The notes below the pieces were generated by a model, which worked only from the letters and a program-made list of their open reading frames with translations, was not told the origin of the DNA and did no database searches. The translations under genes and the position numbers were made by a program. From Streptomyces sp. NBC_00376 (GTDB lineage Bacteria > Actinomycetota > Actinomycetes > Streptomycetales > Streptomycetaceae), in contig NZ_CP107960.1 in the NCBI RefSeq assembly GCF_036077095.1, positions 6,572,001-6,636,000 of the forward strand: 64,000 bases of DNA, in the 5' to 3' direction. Below are positions 15,761-25,174 of this stretch, in pieces (the stretch's first letter is position 1; each line of letters begins with the position of its first letter).

Positions 15761-17065
15761 CGTGCCGGAAGCGCCGGGCCGGGCGAGTGCCCGGCGCAGT
15801 GCCAGCGCGGCCATCGGCAGCAGCAGACATGCTCCGACCACGTTCAGCCAGCCGTAGCTCGCCCGGGCGACGATGAGCCCGGCGACCGCTCCGCCGATGC
15901 CCGCCGCCGTGTTCATGGTCAGATCCGAGAGACCCTGCACGGCGGCGCGGGCGGGCTGCGGCACGGAGTCGGTGAGCAGCGCCGAACCGGCGACCAGCCC
16001 CGCCGACCAGCCGAGACCGAGAATGAAGAGACCGGCAGCGGTCTGCCCGTGGTTGGGGCCCGCGGTTCCGGCCAGCAGTGCGGCGCAGGAGAGCAGCCCG
16101 ACCGCCAGACCGATCACGGCGAGCCGGCCGAAACGGTCCGAGAGCCAGCCCATCACCGGGGAGAACGCGTACATCCCCGCGATGTGGCCGCTGATGACCA
16201 GACCGATCAGCTGGAGCCCGGCGCCGTGGTGGCCCAGGTCGACCGGGGTCATCACCATGATCGAGACCATCGCGGTGTGCGAGACGGCCACCGTCACCAG
16301 CGCCAGCCGTGCCATCGGAGAGGCCCGGACCGCCGCGATCCCGGCGCGCAGTGAACGGCCGGCCGAGGACCCGTCGCCCTGCGGTGCCAGCGCCCGCGCC
16401 GTGAGCAGCGGGTCCGGCCGCAGCAGCACCCCGACCACCACGGCGGCCAGCAGGAAGATCCCGGCCGCGAAGACGAACGGGCCGGCCTGCTCGGATATCG
16501 CGGAGCCCCGGAAGAGACGGCCCACCGGGGCGGCGATGTTCGGCCCGAGCACGGAACCGATCGTGGTGGCCCAGATGACGGTCGAGATCGCCCGGCCACG
16601 CCGGTCGGGTTCGGCCAGGTCCGCGGCGGCGAACCGGGCCTGCAGATTGGCCGAGGAACCCGCACCGAATCCGGCCATGCCGAGCAGCAGCAAGGGGAAG
16701 CTGTCCACGAGAGTGGCCAGGACCACGAGCCCCGCGCCGAGTACACCGATCAGATACGCCGCCACGAGACCGGGGCGCCGGCCGCGCGAGGTCATCAGTG
16801 CGGCCAGCGGCAGCGAGAGCAGAGCGGTTCCGGCCACCGAGGCGGTCGGGGCCAGACCGGACAGTGCCTCGGAGCCGCTCACCTCCGTGGCCAGCACGGG
16901 GGCCAGGGCGATGCCGATGGGCACGCCGAGGCCGCCGAGTATCTGGCTGACTATGAGCACCGCGGACGTTCGGCGCCGCAGTCCGGGCAGCTCGGCTGCC
17001 GAGACCGGGGCGGCGGACCCGCCAGGTCCGGCAGGGGTGTCAGGTTCATCGAGGGCGTTGGTCAC
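15752..17065 (-). CDS. MFS transporter, 12 transmembrane segments
   Basis: The 437-residue protein has two bundles of hydrophobic helices. The loop between helices 2 and 3 reads MTSRGRRPGLV, an MFS motif A variant, and the second half has the matching GWLSDRFGRLAV. This is the general pattern of drug or metabolite exporters. The start GTG 17065 lacks a ribosome site and may be leaderless. Its substrate is unknown and the neighbours give no hint. Confidence 0.82.
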   Translation of the reverse strand: MTNALDEPDTPAGPGGSAAPVSAAELPGLRRRTSAVLIVSQILGGLGVPIGIALAPVLATEVSGSEALSGLAPTASVAGTALLSLPLAALMTSRGRRPGLVAAYLIGVLGAGLVVLATLVDSFPLLLLGMAGFGAGSSANLQARFAAADLAEPDRRGRAISTVIWATTIGSVLGPNIAAPVGRLFRGSAISEQAGPFVFAAGIFLLAAVVVGVLLRPDPLLTARALAPQGDGSSAGRSLRAGIAAVRASPMARLALVTVAVSHTAMVSIMVMTPVDLGHHGAGLQLIGLVISGHIAGMYAFSPVMGWLSDRFGRLAVIGLAVGLLSCAALLAGTAGPNHGQTAAGLFILGLGWSAGLVAGSALLTDSVPQPARAAVQGLSDLTMNTAAGIGGAVAGLIVARASYGWLNVVGACLLLPMAALALRRALARPGASGTAS

Positions 17066-17185
17066 TGACGCAGTGTGCCAGCCCGTACACAGGTACGAAA
17101 CAGCGCTCGGACCGGGCACGGGCAGCAAGGCCCCGGCGCGAGGGTGCACGTGGCCGGGCGAGGGCTCAGGGTCCCGGCGTCCGGC

Positions 17186-17728
17186 TCAGAACAGCGGCTG
17201 GGGCAGCACGCCCTCCAGAGCCAGCAGCTGCCGCTTGGTTTCGAGTCCGCCGCCGAACCCGCCGAGTCCGCCGTCGCTCTCCACCACCCGATGGCACGGC
17301 ACCACCACCGGCAGCGGATTGGACCCCATGGCCGCCCCGACCGCCTGCGCGGCGCCCGGCTGCCCGACCCGTCGGGCGAGATCCCCGTACCCGACGACCG
17401 TCCCGTACGGCACACCCGTGGCCAGCTCGCGGAGCACCTGGCGGTTGAAGCCGGAGGTCAGCGACCAGTCGAGGTCGAGCGAGAACTCCCGCGCCGAGCC
17501 CGCGAAATACGCCGCGAGCCGGCGTATCGGCTCGGCGAGCCGGGCGGAGCCGGGACTCTCCACCGGCTCCGCGCCCAGTCGCGTCCGCAGCTGCCCGACC
17601 GCCTTCTCCCGCACCTCGGGACGGGCGTGGAAGACCACGTTCACCAGCCCCGTGCCGGTCGCGGCGAGCAGCAGCGGGCCGATGTCGCTCCCGACGACGG
17701 CCCACTCGACAACCCCGTTGCTGTTCAT
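17186..17728 (-). CDS. ogt: methylated-DNA-[protein]-cysteine S-methyltransferase
   Basis: The 180-residue protein carries the acceptor motif VVVPCHRVV near residue 135, preceded by the DNA-binding GFNRQVLRELATGVPYGTVVGYGDLA and followed by GGFGGGLETKRQLLALE. It removes O6-alkyl groups from guanine in a single suicidal transfer to the cysteine. ATG 17728 lies 7 bases from the -10, so the message is leaderless. The upstream promoter matches uvrB's almost base for base, tying direct reversal to excision repair. Confidence 0.93.
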   Translation of the reverse strand: MNSNGVVEWAVVGSDIGPLLLAATGTGLVNVVFHARPEVREKAVGQLRTRLGAEPVESPGSARLAEPIRRLAAYFAGSAREFSLDLDWSLTSGFNRQVLRELATGVPYGTVVGYGDLARRVGQPGAAQAVGAAMGSNPLPVVVPCHRVVESDGGLGGFGGGLETKRQLLALEGVLPQPLF

Positions 17729-17735
17729 GTGAACC

Positions 17736-17758
17736 ACCGTACGGCCGGCCACTGACAA
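17736..17758 (-). promoter_or_regulatory. RecA-independent DNA-damage (PafBC-type) promoter of ogt
   Basis: Read on the minus strand: TTGTCAGTG, 8 bases, TACGGT, then 7 bases to the ATG. This is a full match to TTGTCRGTG-N8-TANNNT. Confidence 0.8.
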
Positions 17759-17800
17759 CAGGTCCGTACGGCTTGACGGACGGTGGGCCCGTCCGCCCGG

Positions 17801-18793
17801 TCAGTGCGTGGCTTCGCGCACCACATCGGGGTTGTTGGTGATGATCCCGTCCACGCCGAGGCCCGCCACCTTCGCGGCGGTCGCCGCGTCGTTGACCGTC
17901 CAGGTGTTGACCCGGAGCTTCTTGCCGTGCGCGCCCTTCAGCGCGTGCACAGCGTCCACGTAGTCGGCCGAAACCGATGGGTAGGAGGGGTTGATCTGGT
18001 CGGTGAAGGCCGCGTACGAGGGCAGGTCGGCCACTGCGGGAGTGCCGAGGAAGCCCGTCGTGACGTCCGGGCGCAGCTGGTGCACCTTCTTCACGCTGTC
18101 CGCGCCGAAGCTCTGGATGACGAGCCTGTTCTTCACGTGCGAACGGTCGAGCCACCCCTTCTGGCGCAGCACCCGCAGGGTCTCCTTCTCGATGCCCGGG
18201 TAGATCTCGGGGCTCTTGATCTCCAGGAGCAGCTTCTGCCGGTTGCGCTCGACCCGGTCCAGGTACTGCTTGAGCGTGGGCACCCGGGTACCGGCGAACT
18301 TCGGACCGAACCAGCTGCCCGCGTCCAGCCGGGCGATCTCCGCCGCCGTGAAGTCCTTGACCGCCCACGAGGTCCGGTCCGGGAAGACCTCCTCGACGTC
18401 GGTGGTCCGCCTCAGATCGGTGTCGTGCACGACCACCAGTACGCCGTCCTTGGTGAACTGGACGTCGTTCTCCACCCAGTCGAAGCCGAGGACGTCGGCC
18501 TTGTCGACGGCGGCCAGGGTGTTCTCCGGCGCGTAGGCCGAGGCGCCCCGGTGGGCGAAGACGACGGGCGCGGTCCGCTTCGCGTCCCCGGTCAGCTCCG
18601 CATCGCCGGCCGCCCCCGCGTCCCCGGTCCGGGCGCTCACGGTGCTGACGCCCGTGACGCCGGTGACCGCGGTTGTATGCCCGGCCGCGGTGGTCCTGGC
18701 GGTGGTCCGCGTATCGGCGGTCGACATCAGATAGGCGCCGGCGCCCATCAGGGCGGTGGCGGCGAGGGCGGCGGTTGCGGTGCGTGCGTACAC
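17801..18793 (-). CDS. glycerophosphodiester phosphodiesterase, exported
   Basis: GTG 18793 follows AAGGAG. The 330-residue protein starts with an uncleaved anchor or signal (TAALAATALMGAGAYLMS) and a Thr/Ala-rich linker. The GDPD TIM barrel follows: FAHRGASAYAPENTLAA, WVENDVQFTKDG, VVHDTDLRRTT and LLLEIKSPEIYP provide the catalytic His, Glu, Asp and His set. It hydrolyses glycerophosphodiesters to glycerol 3-phosphate outside the cytoplasm. It lies downstream of the ogt promoter region but is transcribed alone. The sequence ends NNPDVVREATH, the usual family ending. Confidence 0.9.
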   Translation of the reverse strand: MYARTATAALAATALMGAGAYLMSTADTRTTARTTAAGHTTAVTGVTGVSTVSARTGDAGAAGDAELTGDAKRTAPVVFAHRGASAYAPENTLAAVDKADVLGFDWVENDVQFTKDGVLVVVHDTDLRRTTDVEEVFPDRTSWAVKDFTAAEIARLDAGSWFGPKFAGTRVPTLKQYLDRVERNRQKLLLEIKSPEIYPGIEKETLRVLRQKGWLDRSHVKNRLVIQSFGADSVKKVHQLRPDVTTGFLGTPAVADLPSYAAFTDQINPSYPSVSADYVDAVHALKGAHGKKLRVNTWTVNDAATAAKVAGLGVDGIITNNPDVVREATH

Positions 18794-19008
18794 GTGTACT
18801 CCTTGCGTCAGAAGTTGCGGACGGGCCGAGAGTGACAGTCGCGCCCCAACGGGGGACAGGCGAAGGATGGCCACAACGTGAACGCGGCCGACGATGCCGG
18901 GTAACGGGCCGGATTCCCTCTCGATAAAATGCAGCTCTTCTGTTTGTTTGCCGGGACTCGCGCCTTAGGGTCACCCCGAACCCGGGCTTCCGCGAAGGGC
19001 GTACGAGC

Positions 19009-19884
19009 ATGCAGGGCACGATCGACGGTTTCAGCTACGGAGCGGTGACGCCCGTCGCGGCCTTCCTCATGGCCTGCCTCGGCGCGGCCCTCGGCCTGCG
19101 CTGCACGAACCGTTCGCTGCGTACCGAGCGCACCTTCAAGGCCGGCTGGCTGGCCCTCGGCGCGACCTCCATAGGCTCCGGCATCTGGACGATGCACTTC
19201 ATCGCGATGATGGGCTTCTCCGTGGATGGGGTGGCCATCGGCTACGACATGCCGATCACCTTCGCCAGCCTTGCGGTCGCCGTCGGCATGGTCGGCGTCG
19301 GCATCTTCATCGTCGGCTACCGGGGCGCCACCAGAATGGCCCTGGTGACGGGCGGCACGATCACCGGGCTGGGCGTGGCCACCATGCACTACCTGGGCAT
19401 GGCCGGAATGCGTCTCGACGGACAGTTCGAGTACGACACGGTCACCGTGGCCCTCTCCGTCGTCATCGCCGTGGTGGCCGCGACGACCGCGCTCTGGGCC
19501 GCCGTCTCCGTCCACGGATTCCTGCCCAGCCTCGGCGCCAGCGTCGTCATGGGCGTCGCGGTGAGCGGCATGCACTACACGGGCATGGCCGCGCTCAGCG
19601 TCCATCTGCACCCCGACGCCGTCGCGGGCGACGGGTCGAGCGCACCGCTCGTGCCGCTGCTGATCGGGCCCGCCTGCTTCCTGATCCTGGCCGCGGTGGT
19701 CGTGATGTTCGATCCGCTGATGGTGATGGGCACCCCGGACTGGAACGACCCCGGGGGCCCGGGCGGGGCCGCCCGGAAGCCCGGAATCCCGGCCCAGCGG
19801 CAGGTGCCGCGGTTCGGTACGCACGCCGACCCGGCGTCCTTCCACTCCCGGCCGCGCGACCCCGCGCCACCGGGAGAATGGTGA
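19009..19884 (+). CDS. MHYT-domain integral membrane sensor
   Basis: Seven predicted membrane helices contain the three family motifs MHFIAM, MHYLGM and MHYTGM, thought to bind a metal or diatomic gas. The 291-residue protein ends with a 60-residue Pro/Arg-rich cytoplasmic tail and has no GGDEF, EAL or kinase output domain, unlike many MHYT proteins. It would need a partner to signal. It ends 62 bp before uvrB, whose own promoter lies in that gap, so the two are not an obvious operon. Confidence 0.88.
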   Translation: MQGTIDGFSYGAVTPVAAFLMACLGAALGLRCTNRSLRTERTFKAGWLALGATSIGSGIWTMHFIAMMGFSVDGVAIGYDMPITFASLAVAVGMVGVGIFIVGYRGATRMALVTGGTITGLGVATMHYLGMAGMRLDGQFEYDTVTVALSVVIAVVAATTALWAAVSVHGFLPSLGASVVMGVAVSGMHYTGMAALSVHLHPDAVAGDGSSAPLVPLLIGPACFLILAAVVVMFDPLMVMGTPDWNDPGGPGGAARKPGIPAQRQVPRFGTHADPASFHSRPRDPAPPGEW

Positions 19885-19917
19885 GACCGGCCCCGCGCAT
19901 CGGCTGACCCGGCCCGG

Positions 19918-19940
19918 TTGTCAGTGGCGGGTCGTACGGT
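19918..19940 (+). promoter_or_regulatory. RecA-independent DNA-damage (PafBC-type) promoter of uvrB
   Basis: TTGTCAGTG (19918-19926), 8 bases, TACGGT (19935-19940), then 6 bases to the ATG. It is identical to the ogt promoter except within the spacer. Confidence 0.82.
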
Positions 19941-19946
19941 GGTTCC

Positions 19947-22067
19947 ATGCGGCCCGTTTCGAAGATCGAACGTTCGGTGGCGCCTTTCGAGGTCGTCAGT
20001 CCCTACCAGCCCAGCGGCGACCAGCCCGCGGCCATCACCGAGCTGGAGCGGCGCATCCGCGCCGGCGAGAAGGACGTCGTCCTGCTCGGCGCGACCGGCA
20101 CCGGTAAATCGGCGACCACCGCGTGGATGATCGAGAAGCTGCAGCGCCCCACGCTCGTGATGGCACCGAACAAGACGCTCGCCGCACAGCTGGCGAACGA
20201 GTTCCGCGAGCTGCTGCCCAACAACGCCGTCGAGTACTTCGTCTCCTACTACGACTACTACCAGCCCGAGGCGTACGTACCGCAGTCGGACACCTACATC
20301 GAGAAGGACTCCTCGATCAACGAGGAGGTCGAGCGGCTGCGCCACTCCGCGACGAACTCGCTGCTCACCCGGCGCGATGTCGTCGTGGTCGCCTCCGTCT
20401 CCTGCATCTACGGCCTCGGTACGCCCCAGGAGTACGTGGACCGGATGGTCCAGCTCAAGGTCGGTGACGAGATCGACCGGGACCAGTTGCTGCGCCGCTT
20501 CGTCGAGATCCAGTACACCCGCAACGACCTCGCCTTCACCCGGGGCACCTTCCGGGTCCGCGGCGACACCATCGAGATCTTCCCGGTCTACGAGGAGCTC
20601 GCCGTCCGCATCGAGATGTTCGGCGACGAGATCGAGGCGCTCTCCACCCTCCACCCGCTCACCGGCGAGGTGATCAGCGAGGACCAGTCCCTCCACGTCT
20701 TCCCCGCCAGCCACTACGTCGCGGGTCCCGAGCGCATGGAGAAGGCGGTCAACGGCATCGAGCAGGAGCTGGAGCAGCGCCTTGCCGAGCTGGAGAAGCA
20801 GGGCAAGATGCTGGAGGCCCAGCGGCTGCGGATGCGCACCACGTACGACATCGAGATGCTCCGGCAGATCGGCACCTGCTCCGGCGTCGAGAACTACTCG
20901 ATGCACTTCGACGGCCGCTCGCCCGGCACCGCCCCCAACACCCTCCTCGACTACTTCCCCGAGGACTTCCTCCTCGTCCTCGACGAGTCGCATGTCACCG
21001 TGCCGCAGATCGGCGCGATGTACGAGGGCGACGCCTCCCGCAAGCGCACCCTCGTCGACCACGGCTTCCGGCTCCCCTCCGCGCTCGACAACCGCCCGCT
21101 GAAGTGGGAGGAGTTCCTGAGCCGGATCGACCAGACCGTCTATCTCTCCGCCACTCCAGGGAAGTACGAGCTGTCCCGGGGTGACGGTTTCGTGGAGCAG
21201 ATCATCCGCCCCACCGGCCTCGTCGACCCGGAAGTGGTCGTCAAGCCCACCGAGGGCCAGATCGACGACCTGGTGCACGAGATCCGCACGCGCGCCGAGA
21301 AGGACGAGCGGGTCCTGGTCACCACCCTCACCAAGAAGATGGCCGAGGACCTCACCGACTACTTCCTGGAGCTCGGCATCCAGGTCCGCTATCTGCACAG
21401 CGACGTCGACACGCTGCGCCGCATCGAGCTGCTGCGCGAGCTGCGCTCCGGAGAGTACGACGTACTGGTCGGCATCAACCTCCTGCGCGAGGGCCTCGAC
21501 CTGCCCGAGGTGTCGCTCGTCGCCATCCTCGACGCGGACAAGCAGGGCTTCCTCCGTTCGGGTACGTCCCTGATCCAGACCATCGGGCGCGCCGCCCGAA
21601 ACGTCTCGGGACAGGTCCATATGTACGCGGACAAGATCACCCCGGCGATGGCACAGGCCATCGACGAGACCAACCGCCGCCGCGAGAAGCAGATCGCCTA
21701 CAACACCGAGCGCGGTCTCGACCCGCAGCCGCTGCGGAAGAAGATCAACGACATCGTCGCGACGATCGCCCGAGAGGAGGTCGACACCGAGCAGCTGCTC
21801 GGCACCGGCTACCGCCAGGTGAAGGGCGCCAAGGCCCCCGTTCCCGCGCTGGGCATCAAGACGACCGGCTCCAAGAAGGCCAAGGGCGGCGGCGAAACGG
21901 TCACCGACCGGCCCGCCACCGAACTCGCCGGGATCATCGAGGAGATGACCGAACGGATGCGGGCGGCTGCCGCGGACCTCCAGTTCGAGGTGGCCGCGCG
22001 ACTGCGTGACGAGGTCGGGGAGTTGAAGAAGGAGCTGCGCCAGATGCGGGAGGCGGGCCTCGCCTGA
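19947..22067 (+). CDS. uvrB: excinuclease ABC subunit B
   Basis: The 706-residue protein shows Walker [15 protein letters not shown] near residue 50 and the damage-clamping beta-hairpin block [20 protein letters not shown] near 98. The DEAD-box-type DESHV and helicase motif IGRAARN follow, and the C-terminal UVR helix pair [20 protein letters not shown] binds UvrC. It verifies lesions delivered by UvrA2 and prepares the incision complex. The full family length is kept. Translation is leaderless from a damage-type promoter. Confidence 0.98.
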   Translation: MRPVSKIERSVAPFEVVSPYQPSGDQPAAITELERRIRAGEKDVVLLGATGTGKSATTAWMIEKLQRPTLVMAPNKTLAAQLANEFRELLPNNAVEYFVSYYDYYQPEAYVPQSDTYIEKDSSINEEVERLRHSATNSLLTRRDVVVVASVSCIYGLGTPQEYVDRMVQLKVGDEIDRDQLLRRFVEIQYTRNDLAFTRGTFRVRGDTIEIFPVYEELAVRIEMFGDEIEALSTLHPLTGEVISEDQSLHVFPASHYVAGPERMEKAVNGIEQELEQRLAELEKQGKMLEAQRLRMRTTYDIEMLRQIGTCSGVENYSMHFDGRSPGTAPNTLLDYFPEDFLLVLDESHVTVPQIGAMYEGDASRKRTLVDHGFRLPSALDNRPLKWEEFLSRIDQTVYLSATPGKYELSRGDGFVEQIIRPTGLVDPEVVVKPTEGQIDDLVHEIRTRAEKDERVLVTTLTKKMAEDLTDYFLELGIQVRYLHSDVDTLRRIELLRELRSGEYDVLVGINLLREGLDLPEVSLVAILDADKQGFLRSGTSLIQTIGRAARNVSGQVHMYADKITPAMAQAIDETNRRREKQIAYNTERGLDPQPLRKKINDIVATIAREEVDTEQLLGTGYRQVKGAKAPVPALGIKTTGSKKAKGGGETVTDRPATELAGIIEEMTERMRAAAADLQFEVAARLRDEVGELKKELRQMREAGLA

Positions 22068-22198
22068 GCCCGCAGTACCTGGTGTGTTGCAGGACCGACA
22101 CAAAACGGCCCCGAGCGGTCGCGCCACCGGCGTAACTGCGTAGGGTGCTGGGAAACCGCGCACGGACGGTTGCGGGGAAAGCGGAGAGGGGACAGCGC

Positions 22199-22777
22199 GT
22201 GACGGTCAATATGACCAAGGGTCAGGCCATCAGCCTGCAGAAGAGCGACGGGGGGACCCTGACCGCGGTGCGGATGGGGCTCGGCTGGCAGGCGGCACCG
22301 CGCCGGGGTCTGTTCGGTTCACGTACACGGGAGATCGACCTCGACGCGTCGGCGGTGCTCTTCGCCGACAAGCAGCCGGTCGACGTGGTCTTCTTCCGTC
22401 ACCTCGTCAGTGACGACGGCTCGGTCAAGCACACCGGGGACAACCTGGTCGGCGGCGCCGGTTCCGGCGGCGACGACGAGGCGATCCTCGTCGACCTGCA
22501 GCGGGTGCCGGTCCACATCGACCAGATCGTCTTCACGGTGAACTCCTTCACCGGCCAGACGTTCCAGGAGGTGCAGAACGCCTTCTGCCGCATCGTCGAC
22601 GAGACCAACGGCCAGGAGCTCGCCCGCTACACGCTGGACGGCGGCGGGCAGTACACCGCCCAGATCATGGCGAAGGTGCACCGCTCGGGGAACGGGTGGC
22701 AGATGACCGCCCTCGGCAACCCGGCCAACGGCCGCACCTTCCAGGACCTGATGCCGGCGATCCTGCCGCACCTGTAG
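22199..22777 (+). CDS. TerD-family stress protein
   Basis: GTG 22199 has GAGAGGGG upstream. The 192-residue protein starts VTVNMTKGQAISLQKSDGGTLTAVRMGLGW and has REIDLDASAVLFA, VVFFRHL and VQNAFCRIVDETNGQELARYTLD. These are the standard Ca-binding beta-sandwich motifs of TerD/TerZ/CABP proteins linked to tellurite resistance and chemical stress. The insert SVKHTGDNLVGGAGSGGDDEAILVDL holds the Asp-rich metal site. It heads a ter cluster with the fusion gene and terC. Confidence 0.9.
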   Translation: MTVNMTKGQAISLQKSDGGTLTAVRMGLGWQAAPRRGLFGSRTREIDLDASAVLFADKQPVDVVFFRHLVSDDGSVKHTGDNLVGGAGSGGDDEAILVDLQRVPVHIDQIVFTVNSFTGQTFQEVQNAFCRIVDETNGQELARYTLDGGGQYTAQIMAKVHRSGNGWQMTALGNPANGRTFQDLMPAILPHL

Positions 22778-22784
22778 GCAGGGG

Positions 22785-22862
22785 ACCGATCCGGGAGGGC
22801 ACTCCCGGATCGGTACGTATCGGTACCCGCAGCTCCCGGAGGCATCGGCCGCCGGGAGCTGC
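22785..22862 (+). terminator. two consecutive hairpins between terD and the TerD fusion gene
   Basis: The first hairpin is a 13-bp stem ACCGATCCGGGAG with a 4-base loop (22785-22814). The second is an 11-bp stem GCAGCTCCCGG with a 12-base loop (22829-22862). The first is a good terminator for terD. The pair could also attenuate readthrough into the gene at 22937. Confidence 0.6.
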
Positions 22863-22936
22863 ACCGCATCGCGCCGCACCGCACGCGGCGCGCAACGCAC
22901 AACACACAGCAGCGAATTCGTCGAGGGGACAGGGCA

Positions 22937-24880
22937 ATGACGGCCGAGCTGGTCCGGGGGCAGAACCACACCTTGCCCCAGACCCGTCTGGAGATCCGGG
23001 TATCGGCCGGCACGCCCGTCGTGGCCGGTGCCACGCTCGGCGACGAGAACGGCACGGTGCGCGGCACCGAATGGATCGCCCATCCGGGGTCGCCGCAGCT
23101 CCCCGGGCTCGAAGTGTCCAGGCAGGCCGCCGCCGACCACCGGCTGGCCGTGGACCTGGACGCCCTGCCCGCCTCGGTCCACCGGGTCACCGTGCTGCTG
23201 GCCCTGCCGACCGGCGTCGGCGGGCCGGTCCGGTTCGGCGCGGTCGCCTCCCCGTTCGTCGCCGTCACCGGGCTCGACGGCACCGAGATCGCCACCTTCA
23301 CGCTCACCGGCCTGGACACCGAGTCCGCGGTCGCGGCCCTGGAGCTCTACCGCCGACAGGGTGCCTGGAAGGTACGCGCCGTCGGCCAGGGCTACGCGGG
23401 CGGCCTCGACGCCATGCTCGCCGACCAGGGCCTGCCCCGGGCCGCCGAGCTGGCCCGCTCCATCCAGGACGCGGTCACCCGGGCAATGGCCCGCTCGGTC
23501 GCCCCGCCCCCGCCGCGCACCCCGGACGCCGACCGGGTCGCACCCGGCGCAGGCGCACCCGGCCCCGTGCCGCCTCCGGACGGCCGCCGCCCCGCCCCCC
23601 AGCCGCCCGAACCGCTCGCGGAGCCGGCCGCCGCGCCGCCCACCGCCACGACGGGCGGGCCCATCAACTACGCGCACCCGCGCCGCCAGTCGACCGCACC
23701 CCCACCGCCCCCTCCCACCGCGCCGCCCGCCGAGCCGGGCCGCCCCGCACAGCCCGTCGCCGGGGACGCGACCGGCTGGTCCATGGACGAGCGCCTCTAC
23801 AACCAGATCTGGGGCATGTTCGAGGACCTGGCCCGCACCACCGCCGCCTATCGCAGCGCCGTCGACTTCGCCGAGTCCCGCATGGACCAGGAGCTCGACC
23901 GCACCCTGTCCGACCCGCGCAGCCGGATCGGCGGCGCGGGGGACCGGGCCCGCGAGCAGGCCCGCGCCAAGCGCGACGAGCTGACCGCACGGGCCCGCGA
24001 GGCCCTCGACCGAGACCTCGCCCAGCTCGCCGCCGAGTCCGCCGTGGTGGAACCCGCGCTGCCCGCCGCGTTCGCGGGCTGGGACAACCCCGTCTGGCAC
24101 GCCTACCGCGTCCCGATGGAGATCCCCATGGCGCTGCGCATCGGCGACCTCCACCTGCCCGAGAACCCCGGCCTGCACATCCCGCTGCTGGTCCGGCTGC
24201 CGCTGGAGCGCGGGATGTGGATCGACAGCGGCCGCACGACGTCCGATGCCGCGGCCCTGATGGACAGCGCCCGGCTGCGCACCCTCGCCATGGAGAGCGC
24301 GGTCGCGCACGCGGCCCGGCTGCTGGCCGTCTACCCGGCCGACGAGTTCTCGGTCCATGTCATCGACCCCGCGGGCTCGGCGGCCGGGGCGCTCGCACCG
24401 CTCGTCCGGTCCGGGGCGCTCGCCGGGCCGCCCGCCTCCGGAGCCGGGGGAGTGTCCTCGGTCCTCGCCCGTCTCACCCGCCGCGTCGACCTGGTGCAGA
24501 TGGCGATCAGGGCCGGCGCCGCCGACTCGCTCCCGCCGGACCTGGACACCGGCGAGCAGCTGCTGATCGTCAACGACTTCCCGCACGGCTTCGACGACCG
24601 CGCCGTCACCCAGCTGCGCTACCTCGCCGACGAGGGGCCCTCGGTCGGCGTCCATCTGATGATGGTCGCGGACCGGGAGGACGCCAGTGCGTACGGGCCG
24701 GTGCTCGACCCGCTGTGGCGCTCGCTGCTGCGCGTCACCCCGGTCGCCGACGACCACCTGGCCGACCCCTGGGTGGGGCACGCCTGGACGTACGAGCCGC
24801 CGCGGATGCCGCCGGGCAGCCGGGTCCTGGAGGAGGTGCTCGCCAAGGTGGCGGCGGCCCGCCGCCCCCAGCGCCCCTGA
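22937..24880 (+). CDS. TerD domain fused to a degenerate FtsK/HerA-like ATPase domain
   Basis: The 647-residue protein has three parts. Residues 1-180 are TerD-like (VDLDALPASVHRVTVLLALP, IATFTLTGLDTESAVAALELYRR). A Pro-rich linker runs to about 275. A C-terminal domain from about 280 follows the FtsK order: ENPGLHIPLLVRLP in the position before the P-loop, VIDPAG like LIDPKG, LLIVNDFPHGFD like the Walker B strand, and LADEGPSVGVHLMMVADRE like the arginine-sensor block. Where the P-loop GSGKS is expected it reads SGRTTSDA, so ATP binding is doubtful. It probably works with TerD and TerC in the envelope stress system. Confidence 0.78.
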   Translation: MTAELVRGQNHTLPQTRLEIRVSAGTPVVAGATLGDENGTVRGTEWIAHPGSPQLPGLEVSRQAAADHRLAVDLDALPASVHRVTVLLALPTGVGGPVRFGAVASPFVAVTGLDGTEIATFTLTGLDTESAVAALELYRRQGAWKVRAVGQGYAGGLDAMLADQGLPRAAELARSIQDAVTRAMARSVAPPPPRTPDADRVAPGAGAPGPVPPPDGRRPAPQPPEPLAEPAAAPPTATTGGPINYAHPRRQSTAPPPPPPTAPPAEPGRPAQPVAGDATGWSMDERLYNQIWGMFEDLARTTAAYRSAVDFAESRMDQELDRTLSDPRSRIGGAGDRAREQARAKRDELTARAREALDRDLAQLAAESAVVEPALPAAFAGWDNPVWHAYRVPMEIPMALRIGDLHLPENPGLHIPLLVRLPLERGMWIDSGRTTSDAAALMDSARLRTLAMESAVAHAARLLAVYPADEFSVHVIDPAGSAAGALAPLVRSGALAGPPASGAGGVSSVLARLTRRVDLVQMAIRAGAADSLPPDLDTGEQLLIVNDFPHGFDDRAVTQLRYLADEGPSVGVHLMMVADREDASAYGPVLDPLWRSLLRVTPVADDHLADPWVGHAWTYEPPRMPPGSRVLEEVLAKVAAARRPQRP

Positions 24881-24980
24881 GTGGCCGGGCGGACCGGCAC
24901 CGACTCACACGGCGCCGGGCAGACCAGCACGGAGCTCAGACCCGCCTGACCAGCGCTTTTGGAAGATCTTTACCCTCCCC

Positions 24981-25010
24981 TTTACCTTTCCTTGGTATTC
25001 CCTGTACTGT
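24981..25010 (+). promoter_or_regulatory. probable terC promoter
   Basis: TTTACC (24981-24986), 18 bases, TACTGT (25005-25010). The implied transcription start, near 25017, coincides with the first strand of the riboswitch P1 helix. Confidence 0.45.
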
Positions 25011-25018
25011 TCTTTGGG

Positions 25019-25170
25019 CGGAGGGGAGTACTCCCATACGCGGCGTACCCGTCAATACGGACCGTGACCGGTCCCGGGGCGCCGGCCCGTGCGCGCAGCC
25101 CGCGTGCCCGGGTGGAAGAGACCTCCGGCAGCGACGACGCTGATCAGTAGCCGTAGCGAACTGCCGGAGG
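25019..25170 (+). promoter_or_regulatory. yybP-ykoY manganese riboswitch with translational expression platform
   Basis: The P1 strand CGGAGG (25019-25024) is followed by the conserved GGAGTA (25025-25030). CCGTCAATACG, the hairpin GACCG-TGAC-CGGTC and CCGGGG (25049-25079) match the second conserved half of the class. AAGAGA and CCTCCG (25122-25127) close P1. The 3' P1 strand belongs to CCTCCGGCAG (25122-25131), a perfect complement of CTGCCGGAGG (25161-25170), which carries the terC ribosome site. P1 and sequestration of that site are therefore exclusive, predicting terC translation on when Mn is bound. Confidence 0.85.
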
Positions 25171-25174
25171 CGCA

